DNA of 64,000 nucleotides from Nocardioides sp. zg-1308 (GCF_013155375.1 NZ_JABJQY010000002.1:2046001-2110000); one strand, 5' to 3'; counted from the first letter of the stretch, positions 1 to 8,827 are shown. The notes: a model not told the origin generated them from the letters alone. A program made the numbers and translations.

Positions 1-743
1 GCATCTTCACCGCCGCGGCCGCCCACGAGTCCGCCGGGCGGATCAGCGTCACCGGGGTCTGGTCGCACTTCGCGGCCAGCGACGAGCCGGAGCACCCGGC
101 CAACGACCGCCAGGAGGCGGCCTTCCGCGACGCGCTGGCGGCGGCGGACCGCGCGGGCCTCGACCCCGAGGTGACCCACCTCGCCAACTCCGCCGCGGCG
201 GTCCTGCGCCCGTCCTCCCACTTCGACCTGGTCCGCTGCGGCATCGCGTCCTACGGCCTCGACCCGGCCCCGGGCGTCACCCCGCGGCTGGGGCTCCGGC
301 CGGCGATGACCGTGCGGGCGCGGCTGCTCATGAGCAAGCCGATCGATGCGGGCGACGGGGTGTCCTACGGCCACACGTGGGTGGCCGATCGCGCCACCAG
401 CGTGGGCGTCGTGCCCGCCGGCTACGGCGAGGGGATCCCGCGGGCCGCGGGCAACACCGCCTCGGTGTGGGTCGGGGACTCCCGGCGCCCGATCCGCGGG
501 CGCGTGTGCATGGACCAGCTCGTCGTCGACCTGCACGGCGAGCTGCCGCCCAGCGGCACCGAGGTGGTGCTGTTCGGTCCCGGCGACCGGGGCGAGCCCA
601 CCGCGCAGGACTGGGCCGAGGCCGTCGGCACGATCAGCTACGAGATCGTGACGCGGGTCGGCGGCCGACTCACCCGCCGCCACGTCGACACCGACGTGAC
701 CGAGCACCTGACCGAGCACCAGACCGAGGAGACCACGCGTTGA
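1..743 (+). CDS. alr: Alanine racemase, 3' part
   Basis: C-terminal portion (about 246 residues) of alanine racemase, the cytosolic pyridoxal-phosphate enzyme that makes D-alanine for peptidoglycan. The frame is open from base 3, so the start lies outside the window. The C-terminal beta domain is recognisable by V-S-Y-G-H-T at 360-377, which holds the conserved catalytic tyrosine, and G-R-V-C-M-D near 498-515, the substrate-site loop of the family. The protein ends in a short acidic tail. Its TGA overlaps the TTG start of the next gene by four bases, so the two are probably translationally coupled. The family call is firm; only completeness is unknown. Confidence 0.93.
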   Translation, partial: IFTAAAAHESAGRISVTGVWSHFAASDEPEHPANDRQEAAFRDALAAADRAGLDPEVTHLANSAAAVLRPSSHFDLVRCGIASYGLDPAPGVTPRLGLRPAMTVRARLLMSKPIDAGDGVSYGHTWVADRATSVGVVPAGYGEGIPRAAGNTASVWVGDSRRPIRGRVCMDQLVVDLHGELPPSGTEVVLFGPGDRGEPTAQDWAEAVGTISYEIVTRVGGRLTRRHVDTDVTEHLTEHQTEETTR

Positions 744-1807
744 GCATCAAGGGCCGCATCTTCGGCACCGTCGTCGGAGCGGCCGGCCTGGCCGCGGCGG
801 CGGGTGCGGTGGGCATCGCCCGGCAGAACCGCATCATCGGCAACCGTGCCGCCGGGGAGCGCGTCGCCTTCGGCGAGCTGCGCAGCCCGGCCCGGGTGGT
901 GGTCGCCGACGACGCCCTCGACCTGCACGTGGAGATCGACGAGCCGCAGGACTTCGGGGGGCACGAGCCCACCGACGAGGACCTGACCGTCGTCTTCGCG
1001 CACGGCTACTGCCTCGACCTCGACTGCTGGCACTTCCAGCGCGCCGCCTACCGCGGCCAGGTCCGCACGGTGTTCTACGACCAGCGCAGCCACGGGCGGT
1101 CGGGGCGTTCGAGCGAGGAGAACTGCACGCTCGAGCAGCTCGGCCACGACCTGCACCGGGTCATCGAGGACACCGTCCCCGGGCGCTGCGTGGTCGTCGG
1201 CCACTCCATGGGCGGGATGAGCGTCGTCTCGCTGGCCCAGCACTACCCCGAGCTGTTCGGCGACAAGGTCGTCGGAGCGGCGCTCATCGCCACCACCGCC
1301 GGCGGTCTCGACCCGGGCCGCATCCTCTTCCCGATGCTGCCGCTGGGCATCGGCGGGCGGTTCGTCGGTCGCGCCGTGCGCACCCTCGACCGCGGCCACC
1401 GGGTGGTCGACGTGGCCCGCTCGTGGGGCCGCGCGGTGGCCGACGTGGTGACCGACCGCTACGCGTTCGGCGACGACGACGTGCCCGTCGCCTACGTCGA
1501 GTTCGTCATGTCGATGCTCAACGCAACGCCGTTCGCCGTCGTGGCCGACTTCTACCCGGCGTTCGCGACCCTCGACCACTTCGACCACCTCGAGCCGCTG
1601 AGCCGGGTGCCCACGTCGATCATCTGCGGCACCGCCGACAAGATCACCTCGACCGGTCACAGCCGCAAGCTGCACAGCAAGATCCCCGGCTCCAGCCTGC
1701 TGGAGTGCGACGGGGCGGGCCACATGGTCGTGCTCGAGCGGCACAAGCAGGTGACCGCGGAGCTCGACGACCTCATCTCGCTCGCCCAGGGGAGGACCCC
1801 GTCGTGA
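740..1807 (+). CDS. Alpha/beta hydrolase
   Basis: A 355-residue alpha/beta-hydrolase-fold protein of unknown substrate. Visible motifs are the H-G-Y oxyanion strand (residues 88-90), the nucleophile elbow G-H-S-M-G-G with Ser156, and a C-terminal G-T-A-D and G-A-G-H that supply the acid and the histidine. A hydrophobic Ala/Gly-rich stretch at residues 9-27 may be a membrane anchor. I chose the TTG at 740 because it overlaps the alr stop as TTGA and leaves a full-length N-terminus; no ATG or GTG lies nearby in frame. The order alr, hydrolase, tsaE, tsaB is common in actinobacteria, but a link to t6A or cell-wall synthesis is only inferred from position. Confidence 0.85.
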   Translation: MSIKGRIFGTVVGAAGLAAAAGAVGIARQNRIIGNRAAGERVAFGELRSPARVVVADDALDLHVEIDEPQDFGGHEPTDEDLTVVFAHGYCLDLDCWHFQRAAYRGQVRTVFYDQRSHGRSGRSSEENCTLEQLGHDLHRVIEDTVPGRCVVVGHSMGGMSVVSLAQHYPELFGDKVVGAALIATTAGGLDPGRILFPMLPLGIGGRFVGRAVRTLDRGHRVVDVARSWGRAVADVVTDRYAFGDDDVPVAYVEFVMSMLNATPFAVVADFYPAFATLDHFDHLEPLSRVPTSIICGTADKITSTGHSRKLHSKIPGSSLLECDGAGHMVVLERHKQVTAELDDLISLAQGRTPS

Positions 1808-2706
1808 GCGGCGCGAGGGACGTCGTCGTACGACGTGTCGGTCCCGAGGCGGCGGCCGACGTCCTGGCCGTGGTCCGGGAGGCGTTCGGCGCCCGCCCGG
1901 CGCTCGACCCGCCGGCCGACGCCCTCGGCGAGGACGTGGACACCGTCGCGCGGCTGCTGCGCGCCCGCGGCGGCCTGCTGGCGACGATCGAGGGCCGGCC
2001 GGTGGGGTGCGTCGTCCTTGACCCGCGGGCGGAGAGCCTGTGGCTGCGGCGCTTCGGCGTGGTGCCCGCCGCCCGGGGGAAGGGCGTGGCGACCGCGCTG
2101 GTGCAGGAGGCGGTCGCGGCCGCGGTCGGACGCGAGCGGGTGGTCGTCCTCGCGCGCGAGGAGCTGCCCGACACCGTCGCCTTCTGGCAGCGGCACGGCT
2201 TCGTCGAGGCGACGCGGTCGACGCCCTACGTCGAGCTCGAGCTCGCCCTCACGACCTCCTTCGAGGCGCCCGACGCGGAGTCCATGCGGGCGTTGGGGGA
2301 GCGGGTCGGGCGCAGCCTCGCCGCCGGCGACCTCGTCGTGCTGACCGGCGAGCTCGGGGCGGGCAAGACCACGTTCACCCAGGGCCTCGGCGAGGGCCTC
2401 GGGGTCCGGGGCGGCGTCACCTCTCCGACGTTCGTGATCGCCCGGGTGCACCCGTCCGTGGTGGGCGGTCCGGACCTCGTCCACGTCGACGCCTACCGGC
2501 TCGGCGGCCTGGCCGAGCTCGACGACCTCGACCTGGACGCCTCCCTGGAGGACGCGGTGACCGTCGTGGAGTGGGGCGCCGGGCTCGCGGAGGCGCTGGC
2601 CGAGGCGCGCCTCGAGGTGCTCATCGAGCGCGCCGTCGGGGACGGCCCGGCCGACGACGAGCTCGATCCCCGCCGCGTTTCCCTCCGCTGGGTCGTCGGA
2701 CAGTAA
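1804..2706 (+). CDS. tsaE: GNAT acetyltransferase fused to TsaE ATPase
   Basis: One uninterrupted 300-residue frame carrying two domains. Residues about 8-148 are a GNAT N-acetyltransferase with the acetyl-CoA loop R-G-K-G-V-A (91-96) and a W-Q-R-H-G-F motif near 128-133. Residues about 155-300 are TsaE, the P-loop ATPase that works with TsaB and TsaD to form N6-threonylcarbamoyladenosine at tRNA position 37; Walker A is G-E-L-G-A-G-K-T-T (182-190), followed by T-S-P-T-F. GTG at 1804 overlaps the upstream TGA. No suitable internal start precedes the TsaE domain: the only ATG, at 2284, lies inside it. Translation as a fusion is therefore the simplest reading. The acetyltransferase substrate is unknown. 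Confidence 0.9.
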   Translation: MSGARDVVVRRVGPEAAADVLAVVREAFGARPALDPPADALGEDVDTVARLLRARGGLLATIEGRPVGCVVLDPRAESLWLRRFGVVPAARGKGVATALVQEAVAAAVGRERVVVLAREELPDTVAFWQRHGFVEATRSTPYVELELALTTSFEAPDAESMRALGERVGRSLAAGDLVVLTGELGAGKTTFTQGLGEGLGVRGGVTSPTFVIARVHPSVVGGPDLVHVDAYRLGGLAELDDLDLDASLEDAVTVVEWGAGLAEALAEARLEVLIERAVGDGPADDELDPRRVSLRWVVGQ

Positions 2707-2716
2707 CCTCGACGCC

Positions 2717-3355
2717 GTGCTCCTCGCCTTCGACACCGCGACGCCGCTGGTGACCGTCGCCCTCCACGACGGCGAGCGGGTCGTCGTGGAGCACACGTCC
2801 GAGCAGCCGATGAAGCACGGCGAGCACCTCGCGCCCCTCATCGCCCGCGCCATGGAGGACGCCGGCATCGTGCGGCAGGACCTCACCGCCGTCGCCGTCG
2901 GCGTGGGCCCGGGCCCGTTCACTGGCCTGCGGGTCGGCGTCGTCACCGCACGCACGCTCGGGCTCGTGCTGGAGGTCCCCGTCTACGGCGTGTGCTCGCT
3001 CGACGCGGTGGCGCTCGAGGTGGTCGGCACCGGCGCGACGACCGGCAGCTTCCTCGTCGCCACGGACGCCCGGCGCAAGGAGGTCTACCTCGCCTCCTAC
3101 GACGCCGACGGACGCCGGCTCGAGGGCCCGGTGGTGACCCGGCCCGCCGAGGTGGCGACCGACGCCCCGGTCGCCGGCGCGGGCCCCGGGCTCTACCCCG
3201 ACGCCTTCCCGCACGCGATCGCCCCGGCACGGCCCGGTGCCGGCTGGTTGGCTGCGGGCGTGAGCTCGGAGCTCGTAGACTTGCTCGACCCCGAACCCCT
3301 CTACCTGCGGCGACCCGACGCGGTCGCCGGCGCACCAAGGAAGCCCGTCTCGTGA
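2717..3355 (+). CDS. tsaB: tRNA t6A biosynthesis protein TsaB
   Basis: TsaB (212 aa) is a catalytically inactive ASKHA-fold partner that dimerises with TsaD in the t6A37-forming complex. The N-terminus L-L-A-F-D-T-A-T and the V-G-V-G-P-G-P-F-T-G-L-R segment are diagnostic. GTG at 2717 lies 7 bases after TAACCT (2704-2709), whose first three bases are the stop codon of the preceding gene. The gene may therefore have its own leaderless promoter inside the cluster. Its TGA overlaps the rimI GTG. Confidence 0.93.
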   Translation: MLLAFDTATPLVTVALHDGERVVVEHTSEQPMKHGEHLAPLIARAMEDAGIVRQDLTAVAVGVGPGPFTGLRVGVVTARTLGLVLEVPVYGVCSLDAVALEVVGTGATTGSFLVATDARRKEVYLASYDADGRRLEGPVVTRPAEVATDAPVAGAGPGLYPDAFPHAIAPARPGAGWLAAGVSSELVDLLDPEPLYLRRPDAVAGAPRKPVS

Positions 3356-3807
3356 TCCGTCCCGCCACCCTCGCCGACCTGCCGGCCCTCGTCGCGCTCG
3401 AGCAGGAGCTCTTCGGCGACGACGCCTGGAACGAGGCGCTGGTGCGCCAGGAGATCGAGGGCCCGGGGCGCAAGTTCGTCGTGGCCGACGACCTCTCGGG
3501 CTACGCCGTGACGATGACGGCCGGCGACATCGTCGACCTGCTGCGCATCGGCGTACGCCCCGCGGCGCGGCGCACCGGGATCGCCTCGCGGCTGCTCGAG
3601 GAGCTGCTCGTCGACACCGAGAGCGCCTCGCGGATGCTGCTCGAGGTGAGCGTGTCCAACGCGCCGGCGCTCGGGTTCTACGTCGCGCGCCAGTTCAGCG
3701 TGATCGACGTACGCCCCCACTACTACCGCGACGGCTCCGAGGCACTGGTGATGTGTCGCTGGCTCCCCGGCGCGGCCCGGGCGGAGACGGCGACGGCGCA
3801 TGACTGA
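3352..3807 (+). CDS. rimI: Ribosomal-protein S18-alanine N-acetyltransferase family (RimI)
   Basis: A 151-residue single-domain GNAT protein. RimI enzymes transfer acetyl from acetyl-CoA to protein N-termini, classically ribosomal protein S18. The acetyl-CoA loop is R-R-T-G-I-A after the strand L-R-I-G-V-R-P, and the C-terminal Y-Y-R-D-G motif is typical of the family. GTG at 3352 overlaps the tsaB stop as GTGA, and the end overlaps tsaD by 8 bases. A position between tsaB and tsaD is the usual actinobacterial place for rimI, which supports the name over a generic GNAT. Confidence 0.88.
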   Translation: MIRPATLADLPALVALEQELFGDDAWNEALVRQEIEGPGRKFVVADDLSGYAVTMTAGDIVDLLRIGVRPAARRTGIASRLLEELLVDTESASRMLLEVSVSNAPALGFYVARQFSVIDVRPHYYRDGSEALVMCRWLPGAARAETATAHD

Positions 3808-4846
3808 CGAGCCCCTCGTCCTGGGCATCGAGACGTCCTGCGACGAGACCGGCGTCGGCATCGTCCGCGGGCACACGCTGCTGGCCGACACCGTCGCGAG
3901 CAGCGTCGAGGAGCATGCCCGCTTCGGCGGCGTCGTGCCCGAGGTCGCCAGCCGCGCACACCTCGAGGCCATGGTGCCCACCCTCGAGCGGGCCGCCGAC
4001 GCGGCCGGGATCGCGCTCAGCGACATCGACGCGGTCGCGGTCACCAGCGGGCCCGGACTCGCCGGCGCGCTGCTGGTCGGCGTCGCGAGCGCCAAGGCGC
4101 TCGCCCTCGGTCTCGGCAAGCCGATCTACGGCGTCAACCACCTGGCCGCCCACGTCGCGGTCGACCAGCTCGAGCACGGCCCGCTGCCGGAGCCCTGCCT
4201 GGCCATGCTCGTCTCCGGCGGCCACTCCAGCCTGCTGGAGGTCTCCGACGTCACGGTCGGCGTGGAGCCGATGGGGTCCACGATCGACGACGCCGCGGGG
4301 GAGGCGTTCGACAAGGTCGCCCGCCTGCTCGGCCTGCCGTTCCCCGGCGGCCCGCACATCGACCGGGAGGCGCGCAGCGGCAACAGCGTCGCCATCGACT
4401 TCCCGCGCGGCCTCACCAGCCGTCGCGACCTCGAGCGGCACCGCTTCGACTTCTCCTTCTCCGGGCTCAAGACGGCGGTGGCGCGCTGGGTCGAGGCCCA
4501 GCAGCGCGCGGGCGCGACCATCGACGTCGCCGACGTCGCCGCCTCCTTCCAGGAGGCGGTCTGCGACGTGCTGACCCGCAAGGCGATCGACGCCGCCACG
4601 AGTCGCGGCATCGAGGACATCCTCATCGGTGGCGGGGTCGCTGCCAACAGCCGCCTCCGCGCGATGGCACAGGAGCGCGCGACCGCGCGGGGCATCCGGG
4701 TCCGCGTGCCGCGCCCGGGGCTGTGCACCGACAACGGGGCCATGGTCGCCGCGCTCGGCGCCGAGCTGGTCTCGCGGGGGCGTACGCCGTCGCTGCTCGA
4801 CCTGCCGGCCGACTCCTCGCAGCCGATCACGACCGTCGTCGCCTAG
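3800..4846 (+). CDS. tsaD: tRNA N6-adenosine threonylcarbamoyltransferase TsaD
   Basis: TsaD (348 aa) transfers threonylcarbamoyl from threonylcarbamoyl-AMP to A37 of ANN-decoding tRNAs. It opens with G-I-E-T-S-C-D-E-T and carries the metal-binding histidines of N-H-L-A-A-H (His114, His118), the S-G-G-H-S phosphate loop and a C-terminal C-T-D-N-G-A-M motif. All expected active-site segments are present at normal family length. It is the last gene of the alr-to-tsaD run and is followed by a hairpin terminator shared with the convergent gene. Confidence 0.96.
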   Translation: MTDEPLVLGIETSCDETGVGIVRGHTLLADTVASSVEEHARFGGVVPEVASRAHLEAMVPTLERAADAAGIALSDIDAVAVTSGPGLAGALLVGVASAKALALGLGKPIYGVNHLAAHVAVDQLEHGPLPEPCLAMLVSGGHSSLLEVSDVTVGVEPMGSTIDDAAGEAFDKVARLLGLPFPGGPHIDREARSGNSVAIDFPRGLTSRRDLERHRFDFSFSGLKTAVARWVEAQQRAGATIDVADVAASFQEAVCDVLTRKAIDAATSRGIEDILIGGGVAANSRLRAMAQERATARGIRVRVPRPGLCTDNGAMVAALGAELVSRGRTPSLLDLPADSSQPITTVVA

Positions 4847-4868
4847 GCATCGCCCCGGGAACGACGAA

Positions 4869-4892
4869 GGTCCCCGCCCGGGAGCGGGGACC
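4869..4892. terminator. Hairpin terminator between convergent genes
   Basis: Perfect 9-bp stem GGTCCCCGC / GCGGGGACC with a 6-base loop, 22 bases after the tsaD stop and 39 bases beyond the stop of the gene on the other strand. There is no T-run. It could serve both directions. Confidence 0.75.
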
Positions 4893-4931
4893 TGCGTCAC
4901 GGAGCTGTGCCGGCGGTGGCGCCGACCGGTC

Positions 4932-6473
4932 TCAGTCGAGCACCCCGGGGGCGACGTCCTCGTCGCCGAGCCAGTCCTGGTCGAAGACGAGGCTGTCGCG
5001 CTGGGCGGTCTTGTCGCGATCGCCCTTGCGTCCGCCGCGACCCCCCGCGCCGGACCCGGCGGAACCCGCGCTGCGGGCGCCGCCGGCGCCGTTCGCGCCG
5101 CGACCGCCCGACCGGGAGCCCGCGCTGGAGCCGGTGGCGGCTCCGCGACCTCCCGCGCCGCCGCGACCGGCGGTGCTGCCCGAGGCCGCGCCGCGACCGG
5201 CTGCCGAGCCTGCCGCGCCCCGGGAGGCCGCGCTGCCGGCGGCGCCCGCGCTGCGGGCGGAGGCGCTCCCCGCCGAGCCGGCCGTCGTGGGCCGCGACAG
5301 CGCACCTGCGCTGCCGGCGCGGCCCGTGGCACCGATGGCCCGGACCGGGCTCGCGCTGCTGCTGGATGCCGTGAGGCCCGGGCGGATGGAGCCGGCCGCC
5401 CCGCCGGACATGCCACCCGCCGTGGCACCCGCCGCACCGGCTGCGCCCGCGGCCCCCAGGGACGCGGCCGACGCGCCGCCCGCGCCCACGGAGGCCGCGG
5501 GCCCGGAGACGCCGGTGCCGGGCTGGTAGGTCACACCGGTCTGCGAGGAGCCGCCGACCGTCGTGGTGGGGCCCTCGGGGCCGATCGGCGTCAGGGGCCC
5601 GGTCGGGCCAGTGGGGCCGGTCGGGCCGGTGGGAGTCGTCGGGGTGAGGCCCGGACCCTCGATGACGGGATCCCTCGTCGGGTCCTTGGTCGGGTCCTTG
5701 GTCGGGTCCTTGGTCGGGTCCTTCTCGGGGTCCCGGTCGGGATCGCGGTCGGGATCGCGGTCCGGCTTGTCCGGGTCGCGGTCGGGCATGCCGACCAGCG
5801 TCGGGTCGTTGCCGCCGTCGCCGTCCTTGCCGCCGCCCGTGACCGGCGGTGCCTGGGTGCCGGGCAGGTAGGGGCCCTGCGGACCGGAGGGCACGTGGGG
5901 AGGCGGCTCGGTCGGGTCCTTCTCGCCGTGGATGTCCTTCATCGGCGGGATGGCCCCGAGGAAGGCCGCGTCCATCTGCTTGGTGAGGGCGAGCGCCCGC
6001 GCCTCCTGCTTGTCGTACTCGTTCTGCCAGGCGGTGCGCTCGTTCTGCCGCGCCTGCGAGGCCGCCGCCTGCGCGGTGAGCTCCTCCTTGGTCGGCTCCA
6101 CACCGGTGGTGTTGGCCGGGGCCTGGTAGGTCGCGGGCTTCTCGCCGAGGTCCTTGAGGGCGTCGCGGGCGTCGCGGGCGTCCGAGAGCTGCTGCCCGAC
6201 CTGGCGCAGCGCCTCGCCCGCGGCGCGGAGCTGCTCGGACTTGGTGAGGATCGACGCGGAGGACTCCTCCATGCCGGCACGCAGCGCGGGGCCGGTCATC
6301 GTCTGCTCACCGATGCGCAGCTCGGCCTGGCCGGCCGCCTGCCTGAGCGCCTCACCGAGGACCTGGAGGTCGTCGGCCTTGTCCTTCCAGGCGGAGCCGG
6401 CGTTCTGGACCATGCCCTCGGCGGCGGAGTCGAGGTACTGGTCGAGGACGAGGCGGTTGGGTCCCTTGGTCAC
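4932..6473 (-). CDS. Type VII secretion substrate-like protein with Pro/Gly/Ala-rich tail
   Basis: A 513-residue protein of unknown function. Residues about 1-185 are helical and charged, with S-A-W-K-D near the start and W-Q-N-E-Y-D-K-Q-E further on; the latter contains a Y-x-x-x-E pattern like the general type VII (ESX) secretion signal. The rest is low complexity: tandem D-P-T-K and R-D-P-D tetrapeptides, a collagen-like run of G-P-T triplets, then a long Gly/Ala/Ser/Arg-rich region ending in an acidic D-E-D-V-A-P-G-V-L-D. GTG at 6473 lies three bases after the stop of the preceding gene, so the two form an operon. The secretion assignment is inference; no ESX machinery gene is in the window. 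Confidence 0.72.
   Translation of the reverse strand: MTKGPNRLVLDQYLDSAAEGMVQNAGSAWKDKADDLQVLGEALRQAAGQAELRIGEQTMTGPALRAGMEESSASILTKSEQLRAAGEALRQVGQQLSDARDARDALKDLGEKPATYQAPANTTGVEPTKEELTAQAAASQARQNERTAWQNEYDKQEARALALTKQMDAAFLGAIPPMKDIHGEKDPTEPPPHVPSGPQGPYLPGTQAPPVTGGGKDGDGGNDPTLVGMPDRDPDKPDRDPDRDPDRDPEKDPTKDPTKDPTKDPTRDPVIEGPGLTPTTPTGPTGPTGPTGPLTPIGPEGPTTTVGGSSQTGVTYQPGTGVSGPAASVGAGGASAASLGAAGAAGAAGATAGGMSGGAAGSIRPGLTASSSSASPVRAIGATGRAGSAGALSRPTTAGSAGSASARSAGAAGSAASRGAAGSAAGRGAASGSTAGRGGAGGRGAATGSSAGSRSGGRGANGAGGARSAGSAGSGAGGRGGRKGDRDKTAQRDSLVFDQDWLGDEDVAPGVLD
5679..5774. repeat. 12-bp coding tandem repeats
   Basis: Exact 12-bp units CGGGTCCTTGGT at 5679-5690, 5691-5702 and 5703-5714, a variant at 5715-5726, then related units around CGGGATCGCGGT. 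On the minus strand they encode D-P-T-K and R-D-P-D tetrapeptides. Such runs are prone to copy-number change. Confidence 0.85.
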
Positions 6474-6476
6474 GGC

Positions 6477-6884
6477 TCAGTCCTCCTCGGTCGGCAGGGT
6501 GCACTGGTTGGAGCTGAAGTCAGGCGCGGCCACGCAGTCCGTGGAGGCCTGGATGAGGTTCATCGTGGCGGTGGTCTGCTCGGTCGTGGTCTCCATGTCC
6601 TTGCGGAACGCCTCGACCGACGAGCCCATCCCGCGCAGCCCGGCGGCCACCTTCTTGAGCTCCTCGGCGACGGCCTTGTGAGCCATCTCGGCATTGGTCC
6701 CGAGGCGGTAGCCCCCGGTGTAGGACTCGCCGAACGACGAGCTCTGCACCGGCGTGATCGGCTTGCTCTCGACACCCTCGGCGGCCTTGTCGAAGGACGC
6801 CATCAGGGAGGAGATCGTCTCGGGATCGATGTTGAGCCCCACCATGGTCTGGTTGAGCAGTTCCCGGTCTTCCAACGGCAGCAT
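6477..6884 (-). CDS. Small helical protein, WXG100-like partner candidate
   Basis: A 135-residue, mostly helical protein with no signal peptide and no recognised catalytic motif. A central segment rich in A-E-M-A-H-K-A-V-A-E-E-L-K-K-V resembles the heptad pattern of ESAT-6/WXG100-type proteins, though no W-x-G is present. The C-terminus carries two cysteines and an acidic end. It directly precedes the large Pro/Gly-rich protein in the same operon, the arrangement seen for paired type VII substrates. Function not established. Confidence 0.65.
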   Translation of the reverse strand: MLPLEDRELLNQTMVGLNIDPETISSLMASFDKAAEGVESKPITPVQSSSFGESYTGGYRLGTNAEMAHKAVAEELKKVAAGLRGMGSSVEAFRKDMETTTEQTTATMNLIQASTDCVAAPDFSSNQCTLPTEED

Positions 6885-6977
6885 GGTCTGTCCTTTCCCC
6901 CTGGTCGCAGAACCAAAACCACTTTAGGTGGCCGATCTGTCGCCGGCAGCATCTTCGGGGATCGGTAGGCTCGCGCC

Positions 6978-7592
6978 ATGCGTGCTCGGGGATCCCGTCG
7001 TCTCGTCGGTGCGAGCGTGGGCGTCCTGGCGCTCGCGGTCGTCACCGGCTGCCAGTCCTCCGCGGAGGAGCCCTCGGACCCCACGACCAGCGCCACGTCG
7101 TCACCGTCGACGCCGTCGCCCTCCTCGCCCGCCCCCGCATCGACGCCCGTCGTCGAGCCGGCCGACGGCAAGCTGGTCAAGGTGCCCGGCGCCAGCATGC
7201 GGGCGCTGCCGACCTACGAGCGCAACAGCGACTTCGGGATCGTTCAGGGATACCGCGACGGCCAGAGCTCGCTGACGCTGTCCCCGAGCCTCACCATGGC
7301 CCCGTCGCTGGACGCCTACGCCCGGGAGTGGATCCGCGAGCACGGTGGACGCCAGGTCCAGGTGCGCCAGGACGACGCCGTCGCGGGCGGCAAGTACTCC
7401 GCGTGGCACGTCGTCGACACCACGTCGGACCCCACCCAGCGGGTCCACACGTTCGGCACGATGTTCCTCGACTCCGCCTGGCTCATCATCATCCGGATCA
7501 ACCTCGAGGGCGTACCGGAGACGCTGACCGAGGAGGAGGAGCAGGGCGTCATCGACAGCCTGCTCGCCTCCTTCAAGACCGACCTCGACTAG
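6978..7592 (+). CDS. Putative lipoprotein of unknown function
   Basis: A 204-residue secreted lipoprotein: basic N-terminus, hydrophobic core, and lipobox V-V-T-G-C (residues 21-25), followed by a Ser/Thr/Pro-rich linker and a small globular domain of about 140 residues without a known catalytic motif. ATG at 6978 lies 6 bases after TAGGCT (6966-6971), indicating a leaderless transcript. It is divergent from the type VII-like pair. Its stop TAG shares the palindrome CTAG (7589-7592) with the stop of the convergent gene. Confidence 0.82.
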   Translation: MRARGSRRLVGASVGVLALAVVTGCQSSAEEPSDPTTSATSSPSTPSPSSPAPASTPVVEPADGKLVKVPGASMRALPTYERNSDFGIVQGYRDGQSSLTLSPSLTMAPSLDAYAREWIREHGGRQVQVRQDDAVAGGKYSAWHVVDTTSDPTQRVHTFGTMFLDSAWLIIIRINLEGVPETLTEEEEQGVIDSLLASFKTDLD

Positions 7593-8827
7593 CCCGCGGC
7601 CGCGGCGACCTTGAGGGCGACGGCTCCGGGCCGCACCTCGACGCCGGCGCCGCCGACGCGCTCGACGGTTCCGTCGAGGCCAAGCCGGACGGCGTACTGC
7701 CGGCCGCCGGTGACCACGGCGGCGACGAGCGTGTCGTCGTCCTCCCAGGCCACCTCGGGGTTGATCCCGACGACCCCGGTGCGGGCGCCGGCGAGCTCGA
7801 AGTCGACCACGCGCTCGCCGCTCGCCGCGTCGAGGATCGCGAGGGTCGGGGAGCCGTCGGGCGTCAGGTAGTCGGTGAAGCCCAGGACGTGCCGGCCGTC
7901 GGGGCTGAAGGCGAGCACGGAGTAGTCGCACGTGCGCCACACCACCGGGGCGCCCTCGGTGACGGCGTCGCGGACCTGCCAGCACGAGCCGTCCCCGCTG
8001 AAGCTGGTCTGCCCGCTCACCAGGCCGCCGACGGGGTCGGCGGAGCCGGGGTGGATGAAGCCGGGCACCGGCGTCGTCGCGCCGTCCGGGGAGACGACGA
8101 GCGCGGACTCGTCGCCGGTCGCGGGATCGGTGCGGGACACGACCATCGCCTCGCCCGGCAGGAAGCCGACCGGGCGGACGTCTGCCTGCTCCGGGCCCAG
8201 CGGCAGCGGCGTACGCCGTTCGTCCCGCGCACCGTCGGCGGCCCGGTCGACCAGGACCCAGCGACCGCCGTCGTACTCCGCCCAGGCCAGGCGCGAGGCG
8301 TCCGACGAGACCGCCAGCACGCTGGCCGACGTCGCCTCGTCGAGGACCCCGAAGTCGGCGTCGAGCACCTGCAGGGTCTGGATCCAGCCGGCCGGCTCGT
8401 CGCTCACCGTGAGCCCCGCCCAGCCGTCGAGGTAGGGAGTGAGCTGGTGGTAGTCGCGGGGGAGCGGGGTCTTCTCGCCGTCGACCACGAGGCTCGGGTC
8501 GTCGACGTTGATGAGCGGGACGGCAGACGCGCCGCCGACGGGTGCGCTGCGCGGGTCGATGCGCACCGTCCCCGCCACCGCGGGGGCCGGCGGGTCCGTG
8601 GCCGGCGGTACGTCGCTGCGCTGGGTGGGGCCGGTCGCGGCGAGGCCGAGCGGGACGGCCACCGCCAGGACGGCGGCGACGGCCGCACCGGCAACCGCCC
8701 GACGACCCCGCTGGATCCGGCGGGCCCGGGTGCGGACGTCGGTCACCGTGAGCGGTGCGCGCTGCAGGGTGTCGACGCGGCGGTGCAGGCCGTCGTGTAC
8801 CCGGTCCTCGAGGGGAGCGTCGTTCAT
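7589..8827 (-). CDS. Membrane-anchored propeller-like protein, probable anti-sigma partner
   Basis: A 412-residue protein with a short N-terminal cytoplasmic segment, one transmembrane helix near residues 45-65 and a long extracytoplasmic region of repeated beta-rich blades (for example V-L-A-F-S-P-D-G-R-H-V-L-G). Its ATG overlaps the stop of the ECF sigma gene as ATGA, so the two are co-translated. By context it probably senses or restrains that sigma factor, but I see no zinc-binding H-x-x-x-C-x-x-C motif. Its last third resembles the secreted protein at 47797-48834. Confidence 0.75.
   Translation of the reverse strand: MNDAPLEDRVHDGLHRRVDTLQRAPLTVTDVRTRARRIQRGRRAVAGAAVAAVLAVAVPLGLAATGPTQRSDVPPATDPPAPAVAGTVRIDPRSAPVGGASAVPLINVDDPSLVVDGEKTPLPRDYHQLTPYLDGWAGLTVSDEPAGWIQTLQVLDADFGVLDEATSASVLAVSSDASRLAWAEYDGGRWVLVDRAADGARDERRTPLPLGPEQADVRPVGFLPGEAMVVSRTDPATGDESALVVSPDGATTPVPGFIHPGSADPVGGLVSGQTSFSGDGSCWQVRDAVTEGAPVVWRTCDYSVLAFSPDGRHVLGFTDYLTPDGSPTLAILDAASGERVVDFELAGARTGVVGINPEVAWEDDDTLVAAVVTGGRQYAVRLGLDGTVERVGGAGVEVRPGAVALKVAAAAG

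Noticed and set aside
1804..2706. Frameshift artefact joining a GNAT gene and tsaE
   Set aside because: The frame is continuous with normal codon use through the junction, and no alternative start or stop suggests a lost boundary.
4629..6968. Long plus-strand frame (779 codons) across the type VII-like operon
   Set aside because: It is the antisense shadow of the minus-strand genes; it starts inside tsaD, its protein is Arg/Gly/Leu-rich without any motif, and it crosses the terminator hairpin.
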